A stretch of 49,986 nucleotides of DNA from Phycisphaerales bacterium (GTDB taxonomy: Bacteria > Planctomycetota > Phycisphaerae > Sedimentisphaerales > Anaerobacaceae): the NCBI GenBank assembly GCA_003141275.1, contig PLLM01000098.1, positions 9,366 to 59,351 of the forward strand, read 5' to 3'. The notes beneath the pieces are model-generated. The model made no database searches. It saw only the letters and a program-made list of their open reading frames with translations, and was not told where the DNA came from. A program made the translations under genes and the position numbers. This document shows positions 16,448-25,729 of the stretch, in pieces. Position 1 is the stretch's first letter; each line of letters opens with the position of its first letter.

Positions 16448-17032
16448 TTAGCATTCAGGGCTGGTTTCCCATCCCGTGTTGGTTATGTATTCCCGTGCTC
16501 CATTGAATGAGATTACCTTCCCCGGAACACCCACTATTATCGCATTGTCCGGCACATCCTTAGTCACCACGCAGTTTGCGCCGATAGCGACGTTGTTGCC
16601 GACCTTGATATTTCCGAAAAGCTTCGCCCCAGGCCCGACATACACCCCGTCACCCAACGTCGGAGCCCCCTGGCGCTCTCCCCGGTACGATTGCCCTATT
16701 GTCACGCCTTGGCTGATATTACAGTTCTTTCCGATCCGTGCCTTATAGGTTATAACGATTCCGCCGAAATGCCCGACATAAAAACCCGGCCCGATCTCCG
16801 TCTTATACGGTATCGCAATACCGTACTTGAACATATACCGCCGCATCAGCAGCCACGAAAAAATCTTTAACACTATCCAAATCCGCGACCGCCTATCCGC
16901 CCACCAGCAAAGACGCATCCAGAACAAGTACTTATATTCAATGCCGAACGCGAACGCCTTCAGCAACGTCCGCAGATCTGCTCTGCCATAATACCGGTAA
17001 AGATCAGAATATATGAGTTCTCTGAGCTTCAT
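16448..17032 (-). CDS. serine-acetyltransferase-like hexapeptide acyltransferase
   Basis: 194 residues from the ATG at 17032, six bases after the ATP-grasp stop. An earlier in-frame start would overlap that gene by 67 bases. The N-terminal helical part (LRELIYSDLYRYYGRADL) is followed by a left-handed beta-helix: YGIAIPYKTEIGPGFYVGHF, then the IGKNCNISQGVTIGQS repeat, IGANCVVTKDVPDNAIIVG and the final GVPGKVI. It uses acetyl-CoA. In glycan operons such CysE-like proteins acetylate sugar hydroxyls rather than serine. The catalytic His of the GHFGG segment is present. Confidence 0.85.
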   Translation of the reverse strand: MKLRELIYSDLYRYYGRADLRTLLKAFAFGIEYKYLFWMRLCWWADRRSRIWIVLKIFSWLLMRRYMFKYGIAIPYKTEIGPGFYVGHFGGIVITYKARIGKNCNISQGVTIGQSYRGERQGAPTLGDGVYVGPGAKLFGNIKVGNNVAIGANCVVTKDVPDNAIIVGVPGKVISFNGAREYITNTGWETSPEC

Positions 17033-17037
17033 ACCCT

Positions 17038-18084
17038 TTATTTGCTTTGTTTCTTCGTGTCGATTCTCGCCAGCATATCCGCCATGATCGCATCCTGCGG
17101 CCACATCGCCCCTTCATGCCGGTTCAAGTCTTTATCCCAGTGCCCATTACAAGCTTGGACCGCGCTTGCAAGATAGCAATAACTTACCTCGACTATCAGA
17201 GGGTTTGAATTTTCATCTTCGATAAAATCGAAAGCCATACTCTGTGATTGCAGTTTTTCCGCCACCTCAAAGGCAATCGCAACACACTTAGTATTTATTT
17301 TAGAAAGATCATAGTCAATGTTTCCGCTTCCCGATGCCCTGAAATCATTTTTCCTGACCATACGTCTAAAGCCAAAGGCCCTGTTGCCAATAACGGTTAT
17401 CCGAGTATCATATTTGTTATCTGGTATAAAGTTTTGAAAATAGATATATCCTTTCTCTCGTGCCCGCATTTTATTGCTCACATATATACTCACCAAAGAA
17501 GGAAGCAGCCTCTTGATTTTGCCAAGATAATCATTTTTAATGCGTGTTTTTCTCATTTTTGTCGAGAAATCTGAAAAATAACTCGCATTAGCTCTAAACC
17601 CTCTGCCAAAAGCTATTTTAACCATCTTCTTCGCATCAGCTTGATTCTTAATTAAACTTACATTCGATGAACCAGCGCCGCCTCGCAATTTAAATACCTT
17701 TGGAAAGTTTGTCGTCTCTATCCAATCAATCGCGTCTTTCTTGTCATAAAATACATGACTGGGCACAAGAGGAGCCCCGATTGATTCCAGCATATATTTC
17801 TGCCCCACCTTGTCATCAAAATGCCAACAGGTGTTTATGTTTGGAAATACCTTTATGCCCATATTTTCTACGGACAGCAAAAATTGACGGGCAAACAGAA
17901 TAGCTTTGGGATCTCCGTGATCCCAGTGCCAAAGAAGCACATCGAAATCTTTAAGCTTTGTGATAATATCGCTATCATAACAATTGACAATACTGTATGA
18001 GATATGCCTCTCTTTGCAATACTCTATCCATCTATCAGAAAAACTGCCTTTACGGTCATGAATTGCGATGCGCAGGTCTTTCAT
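17038..18084 (-). CDS. ATP-grasp ligase
   Basis: About 348 residues from the ATG at 18084, which has AAGGA six bases upstream. Visible ATP-grasp elements are CWHFDDKVGQKYMLESIGAP, the nucleotide-binding FPKVFKLRGGAGSSNVSLI loop, YIYFQNFIPDNKYDTRITVI, and the metal-binding end MAFDFIEDENSNPLIVEVSY. It resembles RimK-type ligases that join a carboxylate to an amine via an acyl phosphate. It could attach an amino acid to a uronic acid or to another carboxyl group of the glycan precursor. The substrate is unknown. The serine-acetyltransferase-like gene follows after 5 bases. Confidence 0.82.
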   Translation of the reverse strand: MKDLRIAIHDRKGSFSDRWIEYCKERHISYSIVNCYDSDIITKLKDFDVLLWHWDHGDPKAILFARQFLLSVENMGIKVFPNINTCWHFDDKVGQKYMLESIGAPLVPSHVFYDKKDAIDWIETTNFPKVFKLRGGAGSSNVSLIKNQADAKKMVKIAFGRGFRANASYFSDFSTKMRKTRIKNDYLGKIKRLLPSLVSIYVSNKMRAREKGYIYFQNFIPDNKYDTRITVIGNRAFGFRRMVRKNDFRASGSGNIDYDLSKINTKCVAIAFEVAEKLQSQSMAFDFIEDENSNPLIVEVSYCYLASAVQACNGHWDKDLNRHEGAMWPQDAIMADMLARIDTKKQSK

Positions 18085-18120
18085 AAATATTCCTTGTCCC
18101 ACAATACCAATTGCAAAAGA

Positions 18121-19506
18121 TCATCCTCTCAGCTCAATATGTTCTTTCCATCCATCCGGCGGAATGAAATCTTTCCCATACTCTCTCGCTGTTTCAGCAA
18201 ATGAATGCGTTTTGCCATTTGCGCACACTTTTAGTTCTTCCGCGGTATAGCGAACGAGCGGATAGTTGTAATCAGACTCCAAACCGTATCGGAGCAGAGC
18301 GATTTTCTGCCAGTCGAAATGCATAAGCGCCGCATGTGCCATATCAGCGAACAACGACGAGCAGGCAAATGTAACAGCCCCCATGTTTATCGGTTCAGGA
18401 GAAAGCGGTCCGTTATGATGACCGGCTATAATACCGTCGGTAAGTGAATAGACGCTTCTTACCGGGGTCGATGACATCGTGCCATCAATTTTGCCGTACA
18501 ACGCAATTCGATTCAAGTCAAGTACCATTCGCCATACAGTATCATTGCCATACCAAGAGCCCTCCAGCGATGTATTCACATGCGGATGTATCGCCCGCTG
18601 CAATCCAATTGCTCCTGTTGCACAAAGTCCCCAGAATGAATGATCGGGCCTGTTGATTCGACTATTGCTTATATCGAGAAACGATTCTGCAAGACGCTTA
18701 AAGAAAAATCTGCCCTCATAGCAATCGCCGCCTTGTGCAGAGCCGCCGATTCGGTGATGCGGCAAATAGTCCTTATTTCCATTGATCCCAACAAGATTTT
18801 TTACCGCCGCCGTTATTCCGGCTTTCTTGTGAGTTTTCAATTTAGGCAAATTGATGATAACATCGGCCTCAAATGGTTCTTTGGCAAGCAAATACTGGTG
18901 ACAGCCGGGCCGGTGTGTTTGAGCGAGCGCATGCGGATCGTAGTTAGTAATTCTGAACCGTCCCCTCGGTTCCGAAATCGGCTCCAGCAAACTATCGTGT
19001 CCCAAATCAAATAAAACATAGTGCTCCAATCCGCGCTTATCAAAATCGGCTCTGCCGCTTTTATCGACGACACATCTTCTGAAATCAATAATCTCAACAG
19101 GACAAGAGTTGTTTATATCGCTGGTCTGAGGCCGTCCGGTTCCCGTAATTTCTCCAAACTCTGCGAGCTGTATTGGCGCATCCCCCATCATTACCCGCGA
19201 TGGCTTTGCGGCAAATACCTCTTTCAGCACCGCCTTAATGAAAAGAGGGTGGGTAATCATACAATCCATCCCATAACCGCTTTGGTTGTAGTGAAGTACC
19301 CAGTTTGGTTTTAACAGCACGCTCATTCCCGGCTCTATAATATCTGCCAGCGGAATGTCAGGGTTCTTGCGGCCTAAACCACCCTCTCTCATTGCTTCCT
19401 TTAGGAGTCGTGAAAGCAATGCCGCATCATGATAAGGCGAACTTGTTCCAAAGGCGTCCTTGTCGGCAAGGGCTAATCCAACACGGGTTTCATCCATTAT
19501 AAGCAT
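18121..19506 (-). CDS. DUF362 domain protein
   Basis: About 461 residues from the ATG at 19506, preceded by GGGAG. The DUF362 hallmark segments are visible: MSVLLKPNWVLHYNQSG, ITHPLFIKAVLKEVF, VMMGDAPIQLAEF, and INLPKLKTHKKAGITAAVKN (the conserved K-KTH) followed by LVGINGNK. The last part (TDGIIAGHHNGPL, then a Met-Gly-Ala segment) completes the domain. No Cys cluster for a ferredoxin domain is present, unlike some relatives. The biochemical activity of the family is not established. Its place between an acyltransferase and an ATP-grasp gene recurs in surface-glycan loci, suggesting a modification step. Confidence 0.82.
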   Translation of the reverse strand: MLIMDETRVGLALADKDAFGTSSPYHDAALLSRLLKEAMREGGLGRKNPDIPLADIIEPGMSVLLKPNWVLHYNQSGYGMDCMITHPLFIKAVLKEVFAAKPSRVMMGDAPIQLAEFGEITGTGRPQTSDINNSCPVEIIDFRRCVVDKSGRADFDKRGLEHYVLFDLGHDSLLEPISEPRGRFRITNYDPHALAQTHRPGCHQYLLAKEPFEADVIINLPKLKTHKKAGITAAVKNLVGINGNKDYLPHHRIGGSAQGGDCYEGRFFFKRLAESFLDISNSRINRPDHSFWGLCATGAIGLQRAIHPHVNTSLEGSWYGNDTVWRMVLDLNRIALYGKIDGTMSSTPVRSVYSLTDGIIAGHHNGPLSPEPINMGAVTFACSSLFADMAHAALMHFDWQKIALLRYGLESDYNYPLVRYTAEELKVCANGKTHSFAETAREYGKDFIPPDGWKEHIELRG

Positions 19507-19550
19507 AATCTCCCGCAAACTTCAGGTTTAAACTATTTGCCTTTAACAAC

Positions 19551-20069
19551 TTATTTAATGTTAAAATGATTAAGAAGAAACTCCTTTTTTTGCTGTGGAG
19601 CTAATTTATACGTTTTAACGGTTTTACCAAGCACTCCCAGATAATATTCTTCATGCAACTTAAGGGGTTTTGCTGGAACTCCAACAGCAACACAATTAGA
19701 TGGAATATCTTTAGTAACAACAGTGCCCGCCCCAACAACTACATTATCTCCGATATTTACCCCCGGCATTATAATCGAACCATATCCTATAAATACATTG
19801 TTTCCGACGGTTATAGGCGCAAAATACTCTTCGTCTGGGATTTTATGCCATAGCGTAAACATCGCCCCGTCATGTGTTACAAATGTCGCATGTGTAATAG
19901 CCACATGGTCGCCTATTGTAATCAGATAAGGTTCGGATCCGAAAAATACAGAAAAGAATTGACACTCTTTTCCCACTTTAACTCCTACGCTCCTGGCATA
20001 ACCCACCGGATCTATCGCATTGTACAGTTTACTGTAAATAAATTCATATACTATTTGAAAAATCCTCAT
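19551..20069 (-). CDS. hexapeptide-repeat acyltransferase
   Basis: 172 residues forming a left-handed beta-helix with [LIV]-G-x4 repeats: VGVKVGKECQFFS, ITIGDHVAITHATFVTHDGA, ITVGNNVFIGYGSIIMPGVN, IGDNVVVGAGTVVTKDIPSN and the final CVAVGVPAKPLKLHEEYY. The ATHDG-like loop carries the catalytic His seen in WbbJ/CapG-type acetyltransferases. Probably O- or N-acetylates a sugar with acetyl-CoA. The gene starts 52 bases after the GT2 stop and ends 44 bases before the DUF362 start. Confidence 0.86.
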   Translation of the reverse strand: MRIFQIVYEFIYSKLYNAIDPVGYARSVGVKVGKECQFFSVFFGSEPYLITIGDHVAITHATFVTHDGAMFTLWHKIPDEEYFAPITVGNNVFIGYGSIIMPGVNIGDNVVVGAGTVVTKDIPSNCVAVGVPAKPLKLHEEYYLGVLGKTVKTYKLAPQQKKEFLLNHFNIK

Positions 20070-20121
20070 ATTGATCCCTCTTAAATAAATAATTATATGA
20101 CTGTTTTAACAATAAGTATCA

Positions 20122-21072
20122 CTAAAACGATCTCGTTTTTGGACATCGCAATTTTTTTAACGGCCTCCAATTTGCCAGTTCCTGGTTTAAAGATATTAAC
20201 CAAATAAATAAATAGGGATAACGACGATATCTATGAAGATAATAGTATAAACCCTCTTTAATTATTTTTGCTATCTTTGGGTTGGGTTGTTTTTTTATTG
20301 ACTGTCCAAACTTGTGGACTATTAAGCTTGAAGGGATAATATGCGTTTGCATATTGATTCTGCGCAATTGATCTGACAATATAAACTCTTCATAAAACAA
20401 AAAAGTGTTCTCGTCAAAAAGTCCTATTTTCTGAAATGCCGATAATCTTATCAGCATACAGGAGCCGGAGATTACATCAACTTGTCGAGGAGTGGAAAAA
20501 TCATATTCGCCTATATAGCAATGTCGACGGAGCCAGTAATTACCCGGAAATAGTTTGCCCCATATACCGAGCCTAAAGATGTAATCACCAAAATCAAGTC
20601 TTCTTCTGGCACAGGCTACGTCGATATTTCCATCCAAGTCAAGAATTTTTGGGCCTACCATTGCTGCTTCGGAATGATTGTCAAGGAATCCGGCCAGCGG
20701 CTCAAGAAAGTCTCTATTCACGATAGTATCATTATTGAGAATTAACACATATTCCGATCCGGCCCTGATTGCCCAGCGGATACCAATATTGTTACCGGCG
20801 GAATACCCCCGATTGGAGGTGGATTGGATTAAAACGACTGGATTACCGTCAAAATCGCCTTGTTCTGATTGCTGCTGTGTCAGGCGCAATGGCTGGATTT
20901 GGCGGGCGGTAAGCCATTTTTCGATTTCATCCAGCGAGCCATTCTGCGAATCGTTATCGACGACGATCACGCGATATGGCCGATAAGTAATCTCAAAGAC
21001 CGACGCTAAACACTCGAGGGTATCCCGCCAGTTTTTGTAATTCAAGATAACTACCGAAATCTCGTTCGCCAT
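20122..21072 (-). CDS. GT2 family glycosyltransferase (rhamnosyltransferase-like)
   Basis: 316 residues with a GT-A fold. The N-terminus ISVVILNYKNWRDTLECLAS and VIVVDNDSQNGS bind the nucleotide. The NRGYSAGNNIGIRWA motif and the DxD-like LILNNDTIV follow. CMLIRLSAFQKIGLFDENTF with FYEEFILSDQLRR is the acceptor/catalytic region, where ED is usual. The layout matches rhamnosyltransferase/WcaA-like enzymes that act on lipid-linked oligosaccharides. It lies 34 bases after the flippase gene. The donor sugar is not predictable. Confidence 0.9.
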   Translation of the reverse strand: MANEISVVILNYKNWRDTLECLASVFEITYRPYRVIVVDNDSQNGSLDEIEKWLTARQIQPLRLTQQQSEQGDFDGNPVVLIQSTSNRGYSAGNNIGIRWAIRAGSEYVLILNNDTIVNRDFLEPLAGFLDNHSEAAMVGPKILDLDGNIDVACARRRLDFGDYIFRLGIWGKLFPGNYWLRRHCYIGEYDFSTPRQVDVISGSCMLIRLSAFQKIGLFDENTFLFYEEFILSDQLRRINMQTHIIPSSLIVHKFGQSIKKQPNPKIAKIIKEGLYYYLHRYRRYPYLFIWLISLNQELANWRPLKKLRCPKTRSF

Positions 21073-21106
21073 AAGATGTTGCGCCGCCGTTTTTTCAACA
21101 AACCTT

Positions 21107-22660
21107 TTATCTTACCATTAGTTCTACAATCTGTGGCAACAGGAGCCTGTCAGCCTTTAGAATCCGCAGAGTAAATCTCCTGTCCACTTTGTTCATAAAT
21201 AACCGATAGACAACTATACAATAGATTAACGAAAAAATAGCGCCATAGATGAATAACCTTAACGGATGGTCGATAGCCATATAACCTGAAATAATAAATA
21301 TTATCACCGTGAAAATAACCGCTGGCGAGCAGCCTATTATGAGCGCATCCCACATTTTCCAAGAACTGAATTTCAGTTGTCTGGATAAGTATATGATATT
21401 AAACAGAACGCCTTTCCAGAAAACTGCAATAATAGTGGCAATGCCGGCTCCGTACATTCCCAGCGGAGTGTATTTGATTAATATAACCGCAAGAATAACA
21501 TTAAACACTCCTGCAACGATTGTCACCACCCCGGGTATTTTAAGGGTATTGAGTCCTCTGAAAATACCAAACACTGTCCCCAAAGAATAGGGTATTATCT
21601 GACCGAGAGTCAATAATATCATTAATTTATAAAGGTTGACAAAATCTTTGCCAAGCCACAGCAACAGCAATGGCTTGGAAAAACCGCACACCAGACAGAT
21701 TGGCAGACCTAATATCAGGCCGAGCATTTTAGTCAGTCTGAACAGATTGGACTTGAGAGTTTCGTAATCTCCTTTCGCAAGCAATTCCATTACAAGCGGG
21801 TCAAAAGACCTTGTAACTACGGCAGCAATCGTTCCTATCAAAGTTGCCCATTGGACAATCGGACCATACATCCCTGTAGCGGTCGCCCCCATCAGGATAT
21901 TGATTACAATCAAATCGGAGTTCATATACAGCAACCCCCCTAACTGATTAATCAACACCCCGCTCCCCATACTTGTCATTTCCCGAAATGCCTTAAAGTC
22001 AAATTCGCTGAGAGTTATCTTTATTTCAGGCATTAATATGTAAGCAAAAATAATCGTTAACCCCAGCACGCATAGAGAAGAGACAGCAGTCCCCCAGCCG
22101 ACAAAAGCAAGAGAGGCGGACACATATCTGAAACAAAGCACAATCACCGCAACCTGGACAACCTTTGAGAATATGCCAAAAATATCCATTATAAAAAACC
22201 TGTGCTGAATAAAGAACGGCACGCCAAATGTACTATTGATGGCAGCCAACATGCTCGAAGTAACAATTAACATAAAAAGCCCCCTGGCCTGGCTCTCATA
22301 ACCCGCTGGTATACTAAACACCTTATCGAGAAAAGGCATCAAAACCATTGACGCCAAGATAACAACTGTTGAAATCGCCAGTATTCCCCAAAAGGAACTG
22401 GCCATATAAACCATTGCCTGCCGCGTATCGCCTTTGTAATAGCTTAATGAGACAAACCTGCCGGTCGCAGACGTTAATAGCGTGGTAATGAGCCCCAGGT
22501 AAGTCATAAAAGAAAGAAATAAAGGAACAAGGCCGTAAACCTCGACTCCCAGCTTGCCAATAAGATAGGGAGTCATCCACAGAGAAACGGCTGCAGTCGT
22601 AACAAGGAGAATGGTATTGGATGTAAAATTAAGAAATGCATTATCTACAGCATTTTTCAT
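21107..22660 (-). CDS. Wzx-type polysaccharide flippase
   Basis: 517 residues with 12-14 hydrophobic helices. It begins with the family-typical NFTSNTILLVTTAAVSLWMTPYLIG and LGVEVYGLVPLFLSF, and ends with a cytoplasmic tail. It belongs to the MOP exporter superfamily (polysaccharide biosynthesis protein). It should flip the undecaprenyl-linked repeat unit to the periplasmic face for polymerisation by the Wzy-like protein at 15143-16429. The presence of both supports a Wzx/Wzy-dependent pathway. It starts 5 bases after the acetyltransferase gene. Confidence 0.9.
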   Translation of the reverse strand: MKNAVDNAFLNFTSNTILLVTTAAVSLWMTPYLIGKLGVEVYGLVPLFLSFMTYLGLITTLLTSATGRFVSLSYYKGDTRQAMVYMASSFWGILAISTVVILASMVLMPFLDKVFSIPAGYESQARGLFMLIVTSSMLAAINSTFGVPFFIQHRFFIMDIFGIFSKVVQVAVIVLCFRYVSASLAFVGWGTAVSSLCVLGLTIIFAYILMPEIKITLSEFDFKAFREMTSMGSGVLINQLGGLLYMNSDLIVINILMGATATGMYGPIVQWATLIGTIAAVVTRSFDPLVMELLAKGDYETLKSNLFRLTKMLGLILGLPICLVCGFSKPLLLLWLGKDFVNLYKLMILLTLGQIIPYSLGTVFGIFRGLNTLKIPGVVTIVAGVFNVILAVILIKYTPLGMYGAGIATIIAVFWKGVLFNIIYLSRQLKFSSWKMWDALIIGCSPAVIFTVIIFIISGYMAIDHPLRLFIYGAIFSLIYCIVVYRLFMNKVDRRFTLRILKADRLLLPQIVELMVR

Positions 22661-22665
22661 GCGGC

Positions 22666-23307
22666 TTAATCCTCTGCTCGGCTGGTTGGAATCTGGTGGA
22701 CAAAATCCCTTAATCTGTGGATATCAAGAGGTTGCGTTAAAAAATCCAAGTGTTTAAGACAATATTCTTTCGTCAACATGGAGTAATCTATTTTAAGCAG
22801 TTCGTTAATGATTTCCTCAGAAAATCGATATCTGATAATTCTGGCCGGATTACCAGCAACTATAGCATAAGGCGGCACATCTTTAGCAACGAGACTCCTT
22901 GCGCCAACAACCGCTCCCTGGCCGATTTTCACACCAGATAATATCCAAGCATCAAAACCAAACCAGACATCAGAACCGACAACTATAGGTCCTTTTGAAT
23001 ACCCCTCTCCTTTAATATGCCCCTCAAAAAACGTCTTTACAGGGAACATGGTAAACCTTTCTTTAAAATGATCACCTGCAAGATAAAACTTAACACCGTT
23101 TGCAATTGAACAAAAATGACCTATCTCCAGCCGTTCATTTTCATAATAAAAATCTCTTACATAAAGTTCACCATACGTATAATTTCCCACAGACACTTTC
23201 TTCACATCGAAGATGCAACTCGCAATCGTACGATTGTGTGGATTCAGTTTCCTCCATTTTTTTTGAAACATCGCCAGTTCAAATCTATTTATTAGTGCAG
23301 CAACCAT
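22666..23307 (-). CDS. xenobiotic/CatB-like hexapeptide acetyltransferase
   Basis: 213 residues. After a short N-terminal segment the beta-helix carries [37 protein letters not shown] (the GDH with catalytic His), the [20 protein letters not shown] repeat, [20 protein letters not shown] and [15 protein letters not shown]. This is the CatB/Vat-like subgroup, which in polysaccharide clusters O-acetylates sugars. It lies 15 bases after the pyruvyl transferase gene and 5 bases before the flippase gene. Confidence 0.86.
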   Translation of the reverse strand: MVAALINRFELAMFQKKWRKLNPHNRTIASCIFDVKKVSVGNYTYGELYVRDFYYENERLEIGHFCSIANGVKFYLAGDHFKERFTMFPVKTFFEGHIKGEGYSKGPIVVGSDVWFGFDAWILSGVKIGQGAVVGARSLVAKDVPPYAIVAGNPARIIRYRFSEEIINELLKIDYSMLTKEYCLKHLDFLTQPLDIHRLRDFVHQIPTSRAED

Positions 23308-23322
23308 TTTTTAGCGCCTTAA

Positions 23323-24543
23323 TTACAATAACTGCCCCAGCTTAACAGACAAATGCTCGATTAGTCCTTCTTTGTGCCGCTCGATGACGTGCAATCTTTC
23401 AGGCATACTCATTTTGATATGCTCAAGCTGATCTATGATATTCTTCATCCCGGAAAGAACTTTTTCACAATTATCTTCTGTAAGCTCTGAAAGGTATGGA
23501 TAACCCAGTTTTTCGGCAAACAGCCCTTTGAACTTTCTGCTGTAGGTAAGAGGAAATACCGGCACACCGCTCGAATACGCAGCGATACAGCAATGCATTC
23601 TCGACCCGATTAATAAATCCAAACCGGAAATATAGGACTTCGCTTCAACAGGAGTATAAAAAAATGGCCCGACCTTGCATTGCGGAAACTCGTTCTGAAG
23701 CAATTTACACACATAGTAATCATCCGCCGTGTTGCCGGCGTTAGGACCTTTGATATCATGACCGATTAACTCCACCGATACCCCGTCGAGCGAAAGCAGG
23801 TATTTCACAATGGACCTGATAACAGTTTGATAGTCATCTTTGAGTCCAAATTGATTATTCCCGGTATAACCCCCTCTCCAGAGAAGCCCCGATGGATTAA
23901 TCCCAACGGTAATGCCGGTTTTTTTTTGCGTATCTCTCTTTTTGTATTGCATATAAAAAGCAACATCTATTGTTCCAAACACATCCACGCCAGGCAGTAT
24001 CTCTTTTGCGCAAGCAACACTCAAAGGGTCTCTCGCGTAAACAGCAATTGCCGACTGCAATATCTTTCGCGCCCGTTTTTTGACATCGTCGGATTGGAAA
24101 GGGCCGATTGTCTGAGGCAAGAGAATGAGTGGTTTGCCGGAGTTTATCGCATAACTTAAAGTATGGAAGATATCGTTAAAACGCTCGCGTCCATAAATAT
24201 CGCTGAAGCTGTCTCCCCAATTATTATCGAAATAGATATCCGCCTTTTTTAGAATATCTGCCTGACAGATGAGTTCTCTACAATTACGACGATAAGCACA
24301 GCGAAGCAGGCCTTTGACGCTAAAATCCGGGATCTGTTCTATAAAAGTAATTTTATAAGACGCCAGTTCCGGAGGAACAACCCCTGTAACGGGATTGCCT
24401 AAAAGATAATACTCAAACTCGACATTTAATTTTTTTGCAACCTCGGACAAAACCTCCAGAGAACCGTAAGTCAGCGCATTGCACCCCATATTATTGGAAA
24501 AGACCGGCCCTGATAACAACGCCAATTTATAGCATTTATTCAT
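23323..24543 (-). CDS. polysaccharide pyruvyl transferase family protein
   Basis: 406 residues of the PS_pyruv_trans (CsaB/WcaK-like) family. Visible: GPVFSNNMGCNALTYGSLEV at the N-terminus, KPLILLPQTIGPFQSDDVKK, AVYARDPLSVACAKEI, VGINPSGLLWRGGYTGN, and the C-terminal AKSYISGLDLLIGSRMHCCI with the SRMH motif followed by AAYSSGVPVFPLTYSRKFKG. Family enzymes add a ketal pyruvate from phosphoenolpyruvate to a sugar, giving the glycan acidic groups. It follows the nitroreductase-like gene by 27 bases. Confidence 0.88.
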   Translation of the reverse strand: MNKCYKLALLSGPVFSNNMGCNALTYGSLEVLSEVAKKLNVEFEYYLLGNPVTGVVPPELASYKITFIEQIPDFSVKGLLRCAYRRNCRELICQADILKKADIYFDNNWGDSFSDIYGRERFNDIFHTLSYAINSGKPLILLPQTIGPFQSDDVKKRARKILQSAIAVYARDPLSVACAKEILPGVDVFGTIDVAFYMQYKKRDTQKKTGITVGINPSGLLWRGGYTGNNQFGLKDDYQTVIRSIVKYLLSLDGVSVELIGHDIKGPNAGNTADDYYVCKLLQNEFPQCKVGPFFYTPVEAKSYISGLDLLIGSRMHCCIAAYSSGVPVFPLTYSRKFKGLFAEKLGYPYLSELTEDNCEKVLSGMKNIIDQLEHIKMSMPERLHVIERHKEGLIEHLSVKLGQLL

Positions 24544-24570
24544 CTTCGCACTTTCTGGTACATCTCAATT

Positions 24571-25518
24571 CTATTTGGAGTTATCTTTAATTCGCACATC
24601 ATGGATGCAATCCGATATGCTTTTACGTTTCGGGACGATGGGTGGATGCTTGTCAGTATAACCAATGCAAACCAGCCCGACCGGCAATAACCAGGGTGGA
24701 AGATTAAATTTCTTATTGAATGCCTGATCATATTTTGCCCAAAACATCCAGCAGGAACCTAATCCCAGCGAATGAGCCGATAACAGAATATTCTGGATAG
24801 CTGCACCGCCGTCCAAATAGGCCATATGTCTTTGGTGAGGCAGAGCATAACATCTTGGATCGATCAATACGACTATATTAACAGCGGCTTCTTGCGGGAA
24901 ACTGTAGTACTCTCCCGCGTACTTCTGACAAAGGAGAATGTCATTTACATCATTAACAACCAAATACTCAATTGGCTGCCTGTTACATCCGCTGGGAGCC
25001 CATAGACCTGCCTCCAATATCTTGTTTAGTACTGCATCTTCAATCTTTTTTGATTGATACGACCGCACAGACCGCCGTGTTTTAATTGCCGTCAAAATAA
25101 CATCAGGCGCATACGGCGAAAGCGTTGAATTCTCTACAGGATTTTCCCTTTGAGGCCCCCTATAGTAGCCAAGAACCTCCTCGGCCCATTGACGGATTAT
25201 ATAATCGCTTTCTTTCTCATCATGGAAATTACGCAGCGCTTCCTCTACTTGCTTGGCCATTGTCGATTTATTGGTTTTTTTTCTTAAAGTTAAGGTTTTG
25301 TCCACTAAATGCGTCAGTATCCTGATTCGTTTGGACAGATATTCCCTGTCTTTGTATGTCTGACTGCGAATTTTCTCAAAAAAGGCAAACTCACCGCGAT
25401 AAATTTCCGGCAAAAAACACTGCACAATTCCCGCCCTTGATACCAGAAAAAGCTTCGTTAAGATATATCTAACGGAATGGTAATACGGCCTAATAATTTT
25501 TTTTAACAACTCTTTCAT
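24571..25518 (-). CDS. nitroreductase-family flavoprotein with N-terminal extension
   Basis: About 315 residues from the ATG at 25518. The first ~145 residues form a helical, basic extension. The C-terminal half is an FMN-dependent nitroreductase domain: IKTRRSVRSYQSKKIED (FMN phosphate contact), LEAGLWAPSGCNRQPIEYLV, DGGAAIQNILLSAHSLGLGS, and LPPWLLPVGLVCIGYTDKHP. Members of this subgroup are often found beside pyruvyl transferase genes in polysaccharide loci, as here. The substrate is unknown. Upstream lies an epimerase tail remnant. The extension has no recognisable motif. Confidence 0.82.
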   Translation of the reverse strand: MKELLKKIIRPYYHSVRYILTKLFLVSRAGIVQCFLPEIYRGEFAFFEKIRSQTYKDREYLSKRIRILTHLVDKTLTLRKKTNKSTMAKQVEEALRNFHDEKESDYIIRQWAEEVLGYYRGPQRENPVENSTLSPYAPDVILTAIKTRRSVRSYQSKKIEDAVLNKILEAGLWAPSGCNRQPIEYLVVNDVNDILLCQKYAGEYYSFPQEAAVNIVVLIDPRCYALPHQRHMAYLDGGAAIQNILLSAHSLGLGSCWMFWAKYDQAFNKKFNLPPWLLPVGLVCIGYTDKHPPIVPKRKSISDCIHDVRIKDNSK

Positions 25519-25596
25519 GGTACCCACCATTCAAATTGCTATGGCATAAAAATATGATGTTTTTCCTGATAATAATAGATATTCAATCTGGATATT

Positions 25597-25728
25597 TTAA
25601 ATATCTTGCTTCCGCAGCCAAACGACAAACTTTGCCAGTACTGTTGTAATATCGGTTTCGTGATTGTACCCAAAACTTCTTTGGGCCTTTGCAATATCAG
25701 CAAAAGCGAATATTCTTTTTAAGACAGC
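25597..25728 (-). pseudogene. C-terminal remnant of a nucleotide-sugar epimerase
   Basis: From one base after the DUF4091 stop, an open frame without a start codon reads AVLKRIFAFADIAKAQRSFG, then YNHETDITTVLAKFVVW, then LRKQDI and TAA (stop at 25597-25599). ADIAKAQRSFGY followed by FVVW is the C-terminus of UDP-glucuronate 4-epimerase-type short-chain dehydrogenases (usual pattern ADISKAQ-LGY-P-T-IEEG---FV-WY). Only about 43 of ~330 codons remain. The fragment has no internal stop, so it is recent or was trapped intact by insertion of the neighbouring DUF4091 gene. Confidence 0.72.
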
Positions 25729-25729
25729 T

